Assembly: GCA_017645945.1 (NCBI GenBank)
Contig: JAGCNL010000015.1
Location: 30,592 to 94,591, forward strand
From: Salinivirgaceae bacterium
GTDB taxonomy: Bacteria; Bacteroidota; Bacteroidia; Bacteroidales; SZUA-534
Length of the DNA: 64,000 bases
Direction of reading: 5' to 3'
Shown: positions 6,666 to 16,149 of the stretch, one piece after another
Layout: each line of letters begins with the position of its first letter
Position numbering within the stretch: position 1 is the stretch's first letter
Made by a program: the position numbers and the translations under genes
Notes under the pieces: generated by a model
Told to the model about the DNA's origin: nothing
Database searches by the model: none
Seen by the model: the letters and a program-made list of their open reading frames with translations, nothing else

Positions 6666-9224
6666 TTAGAAAGCTTGTCCGATTGTAAACGCGAATTGGC
6701 TGCCGTTCGAGCCCGGATTGCGCGGGTTGCTGTCGAATCCATAGCCCCAGTCGAGACCGAGCAGACCGAGCATTGGCAGATAGAACCTCACACCCATACC
6801 GGCAGAACGGTATAAACTGTACGGGTTGTAATCTTTCAGCTCGTACCAAGAGTTTCCTGCATCGAAGAATGCTGATGCCCAGATGGTTGCGCTCTCTTTC
6901 ATCACTAACGGGTAACGCAGCTCAACCGAAAGTTTCTGATATACGTTGCCTTGCGGATAAGCTGTCAGCGAGCCGTTGCCTTGACTGCCGTTGTCGTAGC
7001 CGCGCAATGGTATCACATCGTAGCCATAGTAGTAGTTGCCGCCCTGCATTCCGTCGCCGCCAAGCTGGAACGACTCAAACGGTGAGTAGCCCCAAAGACT
7101 GTTGTAGTAGCCCAGCAGACCGAACTCGAAATTGGTTCGGAGCACAAGGTTCTGATAGATGGCGTTGAACCAGTCGGCTTTGAATTTCCATTTGTGGAAC
7201 TCAATCAAACCGTATTTCCGGCGTGCCTCTTCCTCTCTGATGGCTGTCGGGTTGGCATCGAGCGATTTTTTCTCGTTGTTATCGAGCTCCCAGAACTTGC
7301 GCTCACGTATCAGCGAGTAGGGAGGAGTCAGCTGCAGCGAGAGCGAAATGTTGGCGCCGCTGCGCGGATAAAGTGGCTGGTCGAGTGAGTTGCGGCCAAT
7401 AACAGTGGTGAAACTCAAGTTGTTCGACACGCCAGTCGAGAATTCGCTAAGTATCGAGTAGTTCTTGATGTCGTAACGCTGATAGCTGATTTCGTTGTAC
7501 AAGGTGAAATAGTTGTCGGGCCATTCCAAACGGCGGCCAAGTCCGACAGAAGCACCTGTGATTTTCATGTACTGCGAGATGTTCGATTTGTACACGTTGC
7601 CGCTCGACCGTACAGTGTGGTATACCGAGAATGAGAGAGAGTTCGGCTTGCGGCCGCCGAGCCATGGTTCGGTAAACGAGAAACTGAACGAGCGGTAGTG
7701 TTTGCCGCTGGTTTGTGCGTGAATCGACAATCGCTGTCCGTCGCCCGATGGCAGTGGACTGTAGGAATCGAGATTGAAAATGTTTTTTGCCGAGAAGTTG
7801 GTGAACGACAAGCCTAGCGTGCCTATCACCATTCCGCCTCCCCAGCCGCCTGACAGCTCAATCTGGTCCGATGCGCGTTCAACCACAATATACTCAAGGT
7901 CAACCGTTCCGTCGGCCTGATTAGGCACTGGTCTGACATCAAGTTTCTCGGGGTCGAAATAACCCAGAGTTCCCAACTCACGGATGGTTCGTATGATGTT
8001 GGTCTTGCTGTAAAGGTCGCCCGGGCGGGTCCAAATCTCACGACGAATAACATGCTCATTGGTGCGGTCGTTACCAGTGATTGTCACTCGGTTGATGCGA
8101 GCCTGCTTGCCTTCGTAAATCCTTATCTGTAAATCGATTGAGTCGTTTTCAACATTCACCTCCACAGGAATGGCCTGGAAGAACAGATAACCTCTGTCAA
8201 CATAGAGCGCTGACACAGCATCGTCGGCCATGTTGAGTCTTTTTTGAAGATTCTCCTGGTCATAAACGTCGCCGGTCTTGATGTCGAGCTGGCGGTTGAG
8301 TATCTCGGCCGGGTATTTCGAGTTGCCAATCCATTCAATGTTGCGGAAATAATATCTGTTGCCCTCCTCAACTTTGATGAGAATGTCGAACATGTTGCTC
8401 TCATTGCGGTAAACAGTGTCGGAGACGATTTTTGCATCGCGGTAGCCGCGCTCGCTGTACTTTGCAATCACCTTCTGCTTGTCTTCCTCATATTTTGCCT
8501 CAATGAATTTCGACGATTTGAAGATGTTGTACCAAACCTTACGCTTGGTGCCCTTCATCGCACGGCGCAATTTGCCGTCCGACAACACCTCATTTCCTTC
8601 AAAATCAATATTTTTAATCTTGACCTTGCCGTTCTTTTTGACATTAAAATGAAGGATAACCGTGTTTGCCATCATGGTGTCCTCTTCCTGTTTCACGTTC
8701 ACTTTCACATCATGGAAGCCCTTCTTCACATAGAATTCCCTGATTTTTTTCACCGCCGAACTGATCATATCGTCAGTAATCTGAATTCCGCGGACAAGTT
8801 TCACTTCGTCTTGTAAATCAGTTGCCTGCGATTTTGAAATGCCAGAAAACTCAACTTTCGACAGGCGGGGGCGCTCTTTCAGATAGAAGTTGAGGTAAAT
8901 CTTGTCATCAACAATTTTGGTCACTGAAATCTGAACGTCACCGAACAGACCGTGTTTCCATAATTTGTTGAGTGATTTTGTGATATCATCACCAGGGACG
9001 GTAATTTTCTGCCCGACTTGCAAGCCCGACAAATTAATCAGCGTAGTCTGGTTCAAATATTTGACACCGCTGACAGTGATACCGCCAATTTCATATTCTT
9101 TCGGTTTCGAATAGTCGATTTTGGTGTTATTGCCAGACGCCGATTGAGCCCATGCGGGCGCAACGGTAAGGATCAACAAAATCGCAACTATTACTTTTCT
9201 AATCATCTGCCTAAAATTCAACAT
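6666..9224 (-). CDS. bamA: Outer membrane protein assembly factor BamA
   Basis: This 852-residue Omp85 protein has a signal peptide (MIRKVIVAILLILTVAPAWA), five POTRA-like beta-alpha-beta repeats (about 45-440) and a C-terminal barrel ending in an aromatic residue (IGQAF). The loop-6 signature is LRGYD near residue 740. BamA folds and inserts outer-membrane barrels. The ATG at 9224 abuts the uppS stop; an alternative ATG at 9206 (MIRK) directly before the signal peptide is equally possible. Genes for PorG-like barrels and UppS precede it and two skp genes follow, a conserved Bacteroidales arrangement. Confidence 0.95.
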   Translation of the reverse strand: MLNFRQMIRKVIVAILLILTVAPAWAQSASGNNTKIDYSKPKEYEIGGITVSGVKYLNQTTLINLSGLQVGQKITVPGDDITKSLNKLWKHGLFGDVQISVTKIVDDKIYLNFYLKERPRLSKVEFSGISKSQATDLQDEVKLVRGIQITDDMISSAVKKIREFYVKKGFHDVKVNVKQEEDTMMANTVILHFNVKKNGKVKIKNIDFEGNEVLSDGKLRRAMKGTKRKVWYNIFKSSKFIEAKYEEDKQKVIAKYSERGYRDAKIVSDTVYRNESNMFDILIKVEEGNRYYFRNIEWIGNSKYPAEILNRQLDIKTGDVYDQENLQKRLNMADDAVSALYVDRGYLFFQAIPVEVNVENDSIDLQIRIYEGKQARINRVTITGNDRTNEHVIRREIWTRPGDLYSKTNIIRTIRELGTLGYFDPEKLDVRPVPNQADGTVDLEYIVVERASDQIELSGGWGGGMVIGTLGLSFTNFSAKNIFNLDSYSPLPSGDGQRLSIHAQTSGKHYRSFSFSFTEPWLGGRKPNSLSFSVYHTVRSSGNVYKSNISQYMKITGASVGLGRRLEWPDNYFTLYNEISYQRYDIKNYSILSEFSTGVSNNLSFTTVIGRNSLDQPLYPRSGANISLSLQLTPPYSLIRERKFWELDNNEKKSLDANPTAIREEEARRKYGLIEFHKWKFKADWFNAIYQNLVLRTNFEFGLLGYYNSLWGYSPFESFQLGGDGMQGGNYYYGYDVIPLRGYDNGSQGNGSLTAYPQGNVYQKLSVELRYPLVMKESATIWASAFFDAGNSWYELKDYNPYSLYRSAGMGVRFYLPMLGLLGLDWGYGFDSNPRNPGSNGSQFAFTIGQAF

Positions 9225-9965
9225 CTACCCCAATTGTTCGCTTGTCATTCCGAATCTGCGCTCTCTTTGCTGGTAGTCAACAATTGCTTTGTAAAGTTCC
9301 TCCTTATCGAAATCGGGCCAGAATGTCGAGGTGAAGTACAACTCGGAATAAGCCAGTTGCCACAACATGAAATTGCTGATTCTCAACTCGCCGCTTGTGC
9401 GTATCAGCAAGTCGGGATCGGGCATGTCGCCTGTGTAAAGGCTGCGGCTTATCACTGTATCGTCAATCTGGTCTGCACTTATTTTGCCGTTTCTCACATC
9501 AGCAGCAATTTTTCTGAACGCATCAACCAGCTCCATCTTCGAGCTGTAACTCAGCGCCAGAGTCAAAGTCAATCCTGTGTTGTCCTTTGTTCTGCTGATA
9601 GCCTCTTTCAAGTTTGTCAGAACTTTCTCGGGCAGGTCGGTGAGCCTGCCTATGGCATTTAAACGGATATTATTCTTAATTAGTGTCTCGGTTTCGGAAT
9701 TAATTGTCGACACAAGCAAATCCATCAGTGCCGAAACCTCCATCTTCGGACGGTTCCAGTTTTCTGTAGAAAAAGCGTAAAGAGTCAGATATCCGACTCC
9801 CAATTCAGCACATCCCTCGCACACGTCTCTAACCGCTTTTATGGCGTTTCGGTGTCCGAAAATACGAGCGTTACCCTGCTGTTTTGCCCAACGTCCGTTG
9901 CCGTCCATTATTATGGCTATGTGCTTGGGCAAGCGTTCCTTTATGATATTTTCCTTGAGAGACAT
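9225..9965 (-). CDS. uppS: Isoprenyl transferase (undecaprenyl diphosphate synthase)
   Basis: The 246-residue cis-prenyltransferase makes the C55 lipid carrier precursor for peptidoglycan and surface glycans. It shows the MDGNGRWAK motif with catalytic Asp21, FGHRNA, and the C-terminal [15 protein letters not shown] and WPDFDKEEL signatures. It lies between a PorG-type gene (24-base gap) and bamA (stop and start adjacent), so it is in the same operon. Confidence 0.95.
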   Translation of the reverse strand: MSLKENIIKERLPKHIAIIMDGNGRWAKQQGNARIFGHRNAIKAVRDVCEGCAELGVGYLTLYAFSTENWNRPKMEVSALMDLLVSTINSETETLIKNNIRLNAIGRLTDLPEKVLTNLKEAISRTKDNTGLTLTLALSYSSKMELVDAFRKIAADVRNGKISADQIDDTVISRSLYTGDMPDPDLLIRTSGELRISNFMLWQLAYSELYFTSTFWPDFDKEELYKAIVDYQQRERRFGMTSEQLG

Positions 9966-9989
9966 CCCAACTCTTTTAAACGTGCAAAT

Positions 9990-10673
9990 TTAGTCAAACG
10001 TAGGACATTTCTGCGGATATTCTAACCTATAAGAAAAATAAATTGAGAAATACGACATCCAGTCTTTATTGCTCGATACTCGTCTCTGTTTGAGCGAGTT
10101 CGTCTCCGATGTCGCTTGCGAGATGAAATCAATATCGTCAGAAAATGTCTTTATCATCAGCATGTCGGCACCGCAGACAAGTTTTTTCGTGACATTGTAT
10201 TTCACTCCGAATCCGAACGGCAAATCGAAAATAAGGTTGTCGAGTTTGCTGTTGTCGGGGAAATATGATAGTCCGACGCCGCCCTGCAGATAGGTCGTGA
10301 ACGGAGAGCTCTTGCTGCCGCTAATGAACGGCAGGAAGTTGAACTCTCCCAGCACGTTGAGTGAGGCCACATCGCGTTTCATCGAGTAGTCACGCTCCCT
10401 CTGATACTCGCTTTTGTACTTCGAATCGAAGGCGCAGAGCCGTCCGTATGACGCAATGGCTTTGGCTGAATACCTGTAATTAAAATTGTGGCGGTAAAAA
10501 ATGCCGATTGCCGGTCGGGTGGATTTGAACGGTATTTTATTGATATCGCCTAAATAATACATCCCGCCCGCTTGTGCACCGAGTTCCCAGTTGGGAAATT
10601 CCTGTGCGTCAGATTTGATAGGGAGTGATAGCAATACAAGACTTAAACAAAGAAGCTTGATTTTCAACCTCAT
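9990..10673 (-). CDS. DUF6089 / PorG-like outer-membrane barrel protein
   Basis: A 227-residue protein with a signal peptide ending near KSDAQ (about residue 24). The start of the mature protein, WELGAQAGGMYYLGDINK, is typical of DUF6089 proteins, and the rest is an eight-stranded-barrel-like pattern of alternating aromatic strands ending YFSYRLEYP. In Porphyromonas the family member at this locus, just before uppS and bamA, is PorG, an outer-membrane part of the T9SS. Synteny therefore supports PorG, but two related barrels lie upstream and the assignment among the three is not certain. Confidence 0.7.
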   Translation of the reverse strand: MRLKIKLLCLSLVLLSLPIKSDAQEFPNWELGAQAGGMYYLGDINKIPFKSTRPAIGIFYRHNFNYRYSAKAIASYGRLCAFDSKYKSEYQRERDYSMKRDVASLNVLGEFNFLPFISGSKSSPFTTYLQGGVGLSYFPDNSKLDNLIFDLPFGFGVKYNVTKKLVCGADMLMIKTFSDDIDFISQATSETNSLKQRRVSSNKDWMSYFSIYFSYRLEYPQKCPTFD

Positions 10674-10680
10674 CTGCTTG

Positions 10681-11544
10681 TTATCTTCCTATTGTTTTGA
10701 AATTAGGCATATGATTGCGTTTCTCACGCATCTTATACACCAAGCTGGCTGTTATAAATTGGTATTGGTCAACCCATTTTCCGAATACCCACGGATGTTC
10801 TTCCGTGCGTTCCTTGTTTCCATCGCAATGGTCAATTCCGTCGCTGAGAGCCAGGCGGTTACCAACCTCAAAGCCGACATAAGTGTTTCGGTCGATACGA
10901 ACCTTGCATCCGAGACCGCCCATAATCACAGGAGCGAAATTGTAGTAAAACTCATGGTATCTGTCTCGCCCTTTGACGGGTTTGCTTGTGAAATCGTTCC
11001 AATAGAAATTACCGGCATTGAACATACCACCTGCACCTATAAATATATAGGACGGCATAGTAAAGTTCTTCAGTTTTGTCTCGTTCAAGCTTCTATAGAC
11101 GTTGCGGCGAGTCTTCTCCTTAATGAACATAAACTCGTAGCGGGCAGCAACTTCGGCGAATCCAGTTTTGAATGTTATGCCGTCGCGATAGTAGTATTTT
11201 GCCTGCTTCTGGATGGTCTCGCGAGCTGCCATATAACCAACACTTACGCCGCCACTTACATATTGGCGCTCTGTAAGCTGATATTTCAGCAATCCATTGC
11301 TGACGTAACCAGTTGTTTTGAAGGGCAATACCCAAACTTGCTTGCTCGAGCTTCTCGGGCTGCAAATGTCGCCCATGAAGTTTGTCAAGCCAATACCTGT
11401 ATGCAACTCATACCTGCGCTGGCTCCATTTGCTCAAACTTTTCGAGCTAGTTTTCACGCCACCTTTTCCTGCGGCATAAGCGCCAGAACAGCATAGTATG
11501 GCTGTTATGATTATGATAATCTGGTTTAAAAGTGTTTTTTTCAT
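10681..11544 (-). CDS. PorG-like outer-membrane beta-barrel protein
   Basis: A 287-residue protein with a signal peptide (cleavage near AYAAG, about residue 25). It begins the mature part with RRYELHTGIGLTNFMGDICS, the same pattern as the next gene upstream, and ends in alternating strands (QYQFITASLVYKMRE). It lies 7 bases before the DUF6089 gene. It probably belongs to the same outer-membrane barrel family. Function is unknown; clustering with bamA and a PorG-type gene suggests an envelope or T9SS role. Confidence 0.65.
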   Translation of the reverse strand: MKKTLLNQIIIIITAILCCSGAYAAGKGGVKTSSKSLSKWSQRRYELHTGIGLTNFMGDICSPRSSSKQVWVLPFKTTGYVSNGLLKYQLTERQYVSGGVSVGYMAARETIQKQAKYYYRDGITFKTGFAEVAARYEFMFIKEKTRRNVYRSLNETKLKNFTMPSYIFIGAGGMFNAGNFYWNDFTSKPVKGRDRYHEFYYNFAPVIMGGLGCKVRIDRNTYVGFEVGNRLALSDGIDHCDGNKERTEEHPWVFGKWVDQYQFITASLVYKMREKRNHMPNFKTIGR

Positions 11545-11565
11545 TTGAGTCAGTCTTTCAGCTAG

Positions 11566-12513
11566 TTAGAATTTCGGCAAACCATTTCGGCCTGTCTTCA
11601 ATTTATATGTTACGGATGCGACTGTAAACATATAAAAATCATTGTACTTAGGTTCACCTCGTTGGTCACCCGGACCATATCTTACGTTTGGCAGCGGGTC
11701 ACTGTCATCGTTTGTCTGAATGCTTCGGTCAGACATTCTGGCTGCTTGCGGATTCACGCGTGCCAGCCATTCAGTATCAATATACGAGCGGCTCACGTCA
11801 TCGATATAGTCGGTTGTTGTGTATCGCGGTCCAAATTCAAGACCGACACACATGTCTCTTGTAATCTGATATTTGAAACCAACACCGAATGGGAAAGAGG
11901 CTGCAATGCGTTTGTATTTTTTGCGGCCTTCCATCAATCCTTGTCCCTCTGTGCCAAGTTTCTGCAATGCCACCCATTTGCCTGTTCCGTCCTCGCCATC
12001 GTCCTTGGCTTTAGGATTGTAGTAGAACATTGATACACCGGCAAATACATAAGTGTTGATGTTCAACAGACTGCGCCATGTGAATTTGCGGCGGCGGCGT
12101 GAACGGTAGTTGATAGGCTCGGGAATGATTGAATATTCAAGCTGAACGCCAAGCTCCCAAAGATTGGTGCGGAAGCTCAAGTTTCGGTCCAGGCGGTACA
12201 TTTCATCGGTCTTATTGTCGTTGCCAGAAAGCATTGCGTACGATAATGAACCTTTGACTGCGAGCGGATTTAAAATCTTATAGCGCATTCCGCCTTGAAG
12301 AACAAATCGCTGCGATGTGAAATCGTAATCGGAGAGGAAGTGGCCGTTTCCGGTGTTCCTGCCGCCTAATTCGCCAACAAAAGTTGAAACGCCTAAGCCT
12401 CCAACAAGCTCATATCGTGTTCGCTTCCAGCGGTTTGCTTGAGCTTCTACGATATTGGGTATCAGCAAAATAAGTAGTACAAAAACGAATATTTGGCGTC
12501 TCATAAAATCCAA
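11566..12513 (-). CDS. PorG-like outer-membrane beta-barrel protein
   Basis: A 315-residue protein with a signal peptide (cleavage near NIVEAQ, about residue 25), then RTRYELVGGLGVSTFVGELGG, matching the downstream paralogue. The remainder is beta-strand rich and closes with FTVASVTYKLKTG. It is the first gene of the unit leading through uppS and bamA to the skp genes, with a -7 element upstream at 12538. Three consecutive barrels of one family is more than the single PorG seen in Porphyromonas. Function is inferred from position only. Confidence 0.65.
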   Translation of the reverse strand: MDFMRRQIFVFVLLILLIPNIVEAQANRWKRTRYELVGGLGVSTFVGELGGRNTGNGHFLSDYDFTSQRFVLQGGMRYKILNPLAVKGSLSYAMLSGNDNKTDEMYRLDRNLSFRTNLWELGVQLEYSIIPEPINYRSRRRRKFTWRSLLNINTYVFAGVSMFYYNPKAKDDGEDGTGKWVALQKLGTEGQGLMEGRKKYKRIAASFPFGVGFKYQITRDMCVGLEFGPRYTTTDYIDDVSRSYIDTEWLARVNPQAARMSDRSIQTNDDSDPLPNVRYGPGDQRGEPKYNDFYMFTVASVTYKLKTGRNGLPKF

Positions 12514-12537
12514 AAGATAACATTTCTACAACAAAGC

Positions 12538-12563
12538 CAAAAGTAAGAATATTTTTGTTTCAA
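12538..12563 (-). promoter_or_regulatory. Promoter of the barrel-uppS-bamA-skp operon
   Basis: On the minus strand TACTTTTG (12538-12545) fits TAnnTTTG, with a TTG at 12561-12563 upstream. The transcript would begin about 20 bases before the ATG at 12513 and extend to the terminator at 5462-5497. Confidence 0.4.
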
Positions 12564-12619
12564 CAGATATTTAATGTATTTTTTACGGCAACAGCCAACT
12601 ATCGTTGATTAAAATACGT

Positions 12620-13498
12620 TTAATTCCGTTTGTCGGCACCCCACATCAGCTTGTTGCGCAAGGTCGAGAAAAATCCGTGACCGTCGAATTTTATCAGGCT
12701 CACGCTGCGTTCTGCCTTGCTGATTGTGATTTCCGACGGGTTGCTAAGCACTACCGATGTTGAGTCGAGCGAGAGCATATAGTTTTGTTCACGGCTCTCA
12801 ACCGTGATGCGGATGGTGCTGTAGTCGGGGATGACAAGCGGACGCACCGTCAGATTGTGCGACGCGATGGGCGTGATGATGATGTTCTGCGATGCGGGCG
12901 ATAGGATTGGACCGCCGGCGCTCATCGAGTAGGCTGTTGAGCCTGTCGGTGTTGCAATTATCAGTCCGTCAGCCCAATAGCTCGCCAAATATTTGTCGTC
13001 AATGTAGGTGTGAATGACAATCATACTCGAACTGTCGCACTTGTGAACCGTAATCTCGTTGAGCGCAAACGGGTGCTTAATCTCGTTGATTTGCGGCTGA
13101 AGCGCAAGCAGCGGACGTTTCTCAACAATGAACTGATTGGCTGCCAGTGCGTCGATGGCGTTTGCCACATCGTCGGGCGAGATGTCGGCCAGGAAACCCA
13201 GCCGCCCCGTGTTGATGCCCACAAACGGCACGTTCAGGTGCTCAAACTCGCTGATTGCCTTCAGAAAACTGCCGTCGCCACCTAAAACGATGATAAAATC
13301 GAGATTGTCAGGCATTTTGCCCGATGTGTCGATGTTTGCGTAGGTCAGGCCGCTGTTCTGCTGCCAAAGGTTGAAAACTGGAGCAAACAACGGGTGCAGC
13401 CATATCCGAGCCTTGTGCCGCTGAAGTGCGCCAAAAAGCACTTCGAGCAGCGGCTGGTGCTGTGAACCAAACAACTGACTATAGATGGCAACGTTCAT
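12620..13498 (-). CDS. nadK: NAD kinase
   Basis: This 292-residue enzyme phosphorylates NAD to NADP. It has the GGDG motif (73-76), INTGRLGFLA (95-104), the NE pair (147-148) and TPTGSTAYSMSAGG (183-196), all diagnostic for the family. It lies 6 bases after the RlpA gene and ends the minus-strand unit that begins with the DUF4783 gene. Confidence 0.95.
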   Translation of the reverse strand: MNVAIYSQLFGSQHQPLLEVLFGALQRHKARIWLHPLFAPVFNLWQQNSGLTYANIDTSGKMPDNLDFIIVLGGDGSFLKAISEFEHLNVPFVGINTGRLGFLADISPDDVANAIDALAANQFIVEKRPLLALQPQINEIKHPFALNEITVHKCDSSSMIVIHTYIDDKYLASYWADGLIIATPTGSTAYSMSAGGPILSPASQNIIITPIASHNLTVRPLVIPDYSTIRITVESREQNYMLSLDSTSVVLSNPSEITISKAERSVSLIKFDGHGFFSTLRNKLMWGADKRN

Positions 13499-13504
13499 GG
13501 CTGA

Positions 13505-14293
13505 TTATTCGAGAGTTACAATGAAGCTGCCGCTGAAATCTGTCAGCTTTTTGTTGAAATGTTCGGCCTTCTCGCGCGTCTCAAACGGACCAGCAATGAT
13601 TCGGTAAACCTTCACGCCGTCCTTGTCGCCGATTTGAATCATTATGTCTTTGTTAACCAATGATTTGATTTCGGCGCAACGTTTAACCAGATTGGCAGCT
13701 TCCTGGAATGAGGCAAGCTGCACCCCGAATCCCTTCGGCTGGATGGGCGTCGATTCAATCTTGAAATATTCGTTGGCAGGTGCCTTGACTTCAGTTACTT
13801 GAGTGGTGCGCGGCGCTGCTTCGGTCTGAGCCTCAACCTCAACGGGTTCGTCGTTGGTTGCCGTTTGCGAGCCTGGCCATGCTGGAGTCGATGAATTGCG
13901 TTTCATCTCTGATGCCGAAGCCGCGTTCGATTCGGGCAGACTGATAACCTCAACTTTAACGCTTGCCGTGCCTTTAGCCACGAATTTAAGCTTTTCGGCA
14001 GCTGCTTTTGAGAGGTCGATAATGCGTTTGTCAACAAATGGTCCGCGGTCGTTGACGGTCACATCAACAGAAATGTTGTTGTCGAGGTTCGTAACCCTGA
14101 CCACTGTGCCAAACGGCAATGTGCGGTGAGCGGCTGTCAGCTTTTTCTGGCTGAAAGTCTCGCCACTGGCGGTTGTTTTTCCATCGAACTTGTCGGCGTA
14201 GAACGATGCCACACCCACTTCGGTTATCTGCGCCATTGCTCCGCTTGCAACTGCAAGCAGCAAGGCAGTCAATGTCAGTCTGATTTTTTTCAT
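13505..14293 (-). CDS. rlpA: RlpA-family septal ring lytic transglycosylase with SPOR domain
   Basis: A 262-residue protein with a signal peptide (ASGAMAQ, about residue 22) and a double-psi beta-barrel domain (about 25-115) containing GVASFYADKFDGKTTASGE and VNDRGPFVDKRIIDLS. A low-complexity linker follows, then a C-terminal SPOR domain (about 185-262) with GFGVQLASF and YRIIAGPF. RlpA proteins cleave glycan strands lacking stem peptides, and SPOR targets them to the division septum. It sits between the YihY gene and nadK with short gaps. Confidence 0.88.
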   Translation of the reverse strand: MKKIRLTLTALLLAVASGAMAQITEVGVASFYADKFDGKTTASGETFSQKKLTAAHRTLPFGTVVRVTNLDNNISVDVTVNDRGPFVDKRIIDLSKAAAEKLKFVAKGTASVKVEVISLPESNAASASEMKRNSSTPAWPGSQTATNDEPVEVEAQTEAAPRTTQVTEVKAPANEYFKIESTPIQPKGFGVQLASFQEAANLVKRCAEIKSLVNKDIMIQIGDKDGVKVYRIIAGPFETREKAEHFNKKLTDFSGSFIVTLE

Positions 14294-14304
14294 ATCTATT
14301 TGAA

Positions 14305-15300
14305 TTATTGTTGTTTAAATCGATTTTTAATAAATCCGAGCATATCCCATTGTTTCTTGTTTTTCTCCTCGTGTGCCGCCTGAATGCTCAAATTCAGTTC
14401 AAATCCCAAAATTAGTATTGTGGCGTTCAAATTGAGCCAGACAAGTATCGCGATAAGCGTTCCGATGGAGCCGTAGAGTGCGTTGTAGTTGCTGAAGTTC
14501 GACAGATAATAACCGAATCCAGCAGAAGTGAGCAGCAGTAGTGCCGTAGCCAAAACGGAACCTGTGGATATGAATCCCATGTGAGTGTGCTTGGCAGGTG
14601 CGAAATAGAACACTATCGAAACACTTACAATGGTGAGCAACAATATCACTATCCATTGGCTTATGTAGAACATCACTGTCGAGAACATACCATATATAAT
14701 ATGTTGCTCCTGAAGAAAATCGAGGATTGTGCGTCCGAAAATGAGCAGACCGATAGCGGTGGTTAGCAGCACTCCAATCAGTGCGAACATGATGAGCGAT
14801 GACACCCGCAGCATTATGAACGAACGGTTTTCGGGGGCGTTGATTGACGAATTAAATGCCTTGATGACGGCCGTAATACCATTCGATACGATGACAATTG
14901 TGGTGATGCAGCCGATTGACAGCAATCCGCTGCGAGGCGACATCACAATGTCGGTGACAGTTGACTCAATGGTTTCGAACGTGTTGGATGGAATTACTTG
15001 CGCAAGAAGCGCCAGCAGTTCCGCCTGAAAATTGTCGATTGGAATGTAGGGGATGAGTGTCGAAAGAAAGAGCAGAGCTGGAAAAACAGCCAAAAAGAAA
15101 TTGAAGGCAATGGCGGCGGCGCGGATACCGATTGTGCCGTTGGTCATGCCGCGGACAAAAAACGAACCCACCTCAAATATCGACAGATTGCCGAAGCCCG
15201 GCAATGTGTGATGCTTGGTTGGCTCGATGATTTTGTCGAGCAGGTCCTTGCCTTTGTCCAGCAAGCCTTTGCCTTTATCAATTATCTTTTTAAAATCCAT
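14305..15300 (-). CDS. YihY/BrkB-family inner-membrane protein
   Basis: A 331-residue protein with a charged N-terminal region followed by about six transmembrane segments (about 80-320) and family phrases such as GIRAAAIAFNFFLAVFPALLF and NALYGSIGTLIAILVWL (shown in parts). Members of the YihY group, once misannotated as RNase BN, are integral membrane proteins of unsettled function. The start codon overlaps the nadC stop, so the two are probably translated together. Confidence 0.88.
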   Translation of the reverse strand: MDFKKIIDKGKGLLDKGKDLLDKIIEPTKHHTLPGFGNLSIFEVGSFFVRGMTNGTIGIRAAAIAFNFFLAVFPALLFLSTLIPYIPIDNFQAELLALLAQVIPSNTFETIESTVTDIVMSPRSGLLSIGCITTIVIVSNGITAVIKAFNSSINAPENRSFIMLRVSSLIMFALIGVLLTTAIGLLIFGRTILDFLQEQHIIYGMFSTVMFYISQWIVILLLTIVSVSIVFYFAPAKHTHMGFISTGSVLATALLLLTSAGFGYYLSNFSNYNALYGSIGTLIAILVWLNLNATILILGFELNLSIQAAHEEKNKKQWDMLGFIKNRFKQQ

Positions 15301-16148
15301 TATTTTACGGCTTTCAAACTCAAGTCGAGACTGCGGATTTGATGCGTGAGCGCGCCAACCGAAATGAAATCGACACCCGTAGCGGCATAGTCGCGCAGGT
15401 TGGCGTCAGTGATGCCGCCCGACGCTTCGGTCTCATATTTTCCGCCAATCATCTCAACGGCTTTTTTAGTGTCGGGAATCGAGAAATTGTCAATCATGAT
15501 GCGGTCGATGCCGCCGATTTCCATAATCTGCTTTATCTCATCGAACGAGCGCGCCTCAACCTCAATTTTCAAGTTTTTGCCCTTGGCTTTCAGATAATCT
15601 TTTGCGCGGTTGATGGCTTGCGGAATGCCGCCTGCGAAATCGATGTGGTTGTCTTTGATGAGAATCATGTCGTAGAGCCCGATGCGGTGGTTTTGTCCGC
15701 CACCCATCACTACAGCCATCTTCTCAAACACGCGCATTCCAGGTGTGGTTTTGCGGGTGTCAAGAATTTTGGTGTGCAGACCTTTTACCAACTCAACGTA
15801 ATGGCTTGTCTGCGTGGCAATTCCGCTCATGCGCTGCATAAAGTTGAGCACCAGGCGTTCTGTCTGCAGAATTGAGAGTTCGCGTCCTTCCACGACAAAT
15901 GCCACGTCGCCTTTCTTCACGGGTGTGCCGTCGGTTATGAACGTGGTCATTTTCAAGTCTTTGTCGAACTCTTCAAAAACCATCCGTGCCACTTCGACAC
16001 CGGCCAGAATGCCGTCTTGTTTGACAAGCAGTTGCGCCTTGCCGCGCTGGTCGGCAGGTATGCAGCTTAACGATGTGTGGTCGCCGTCGCCAACATCTTC
16101 GCGGATTGCGCGGGCGATAAAGTCTTTTATGTACTCCTGATTATCCAT
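15300..16148 (-). CDS. nadC: Nicotinate-nucleotide pyrophosphorylase (carboxylating)
   Basis: The 282-residue quinolinate phosphoribosyltransferase forms nicotinate mononucleotide from quinolinate and PRPP in NAD synthesis. Seen motifs are EDVGDGDHTS near the N-terminus, LNFMQRMSGIAT, DTRKTTPGMR, GGGQNHRIGLYD and IEVEARSFDE, and the C-terminal EASGGI and VDFISVGALTH. It lies one base after the DUF4783 gene and overlaps the YihY gene. Together with nadK three genes downstream it makes this a partly NAD-related operon. Confidence 0.95.
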   Translation of the reverse strand: MDNQEYIKDFIARAIREDVGDGDHTSLSCIPADQRGKAQLLVKQDGILAGVEVARMVFEEFDKDLKMTTFITDGTPVKKGDVAFVVEGRELSILQTERLVLNFMQRMSGIATQTSHYVELVKGLHTKILDTRKTTPGMRVFEKMAVVMGGGQNHRIGLYDMILIKDNHIDFAGGIPQAINRAKDYLKAKGKNLKIEVEARSFDEIKQIMEIGGIDRIMIDNFSIPDTKKAVEMIGGKYETEASGGITDANLRDYAATGVDFISVGALTHQIRSLDLSLKAVK

Positions 16149-16149
16149 T

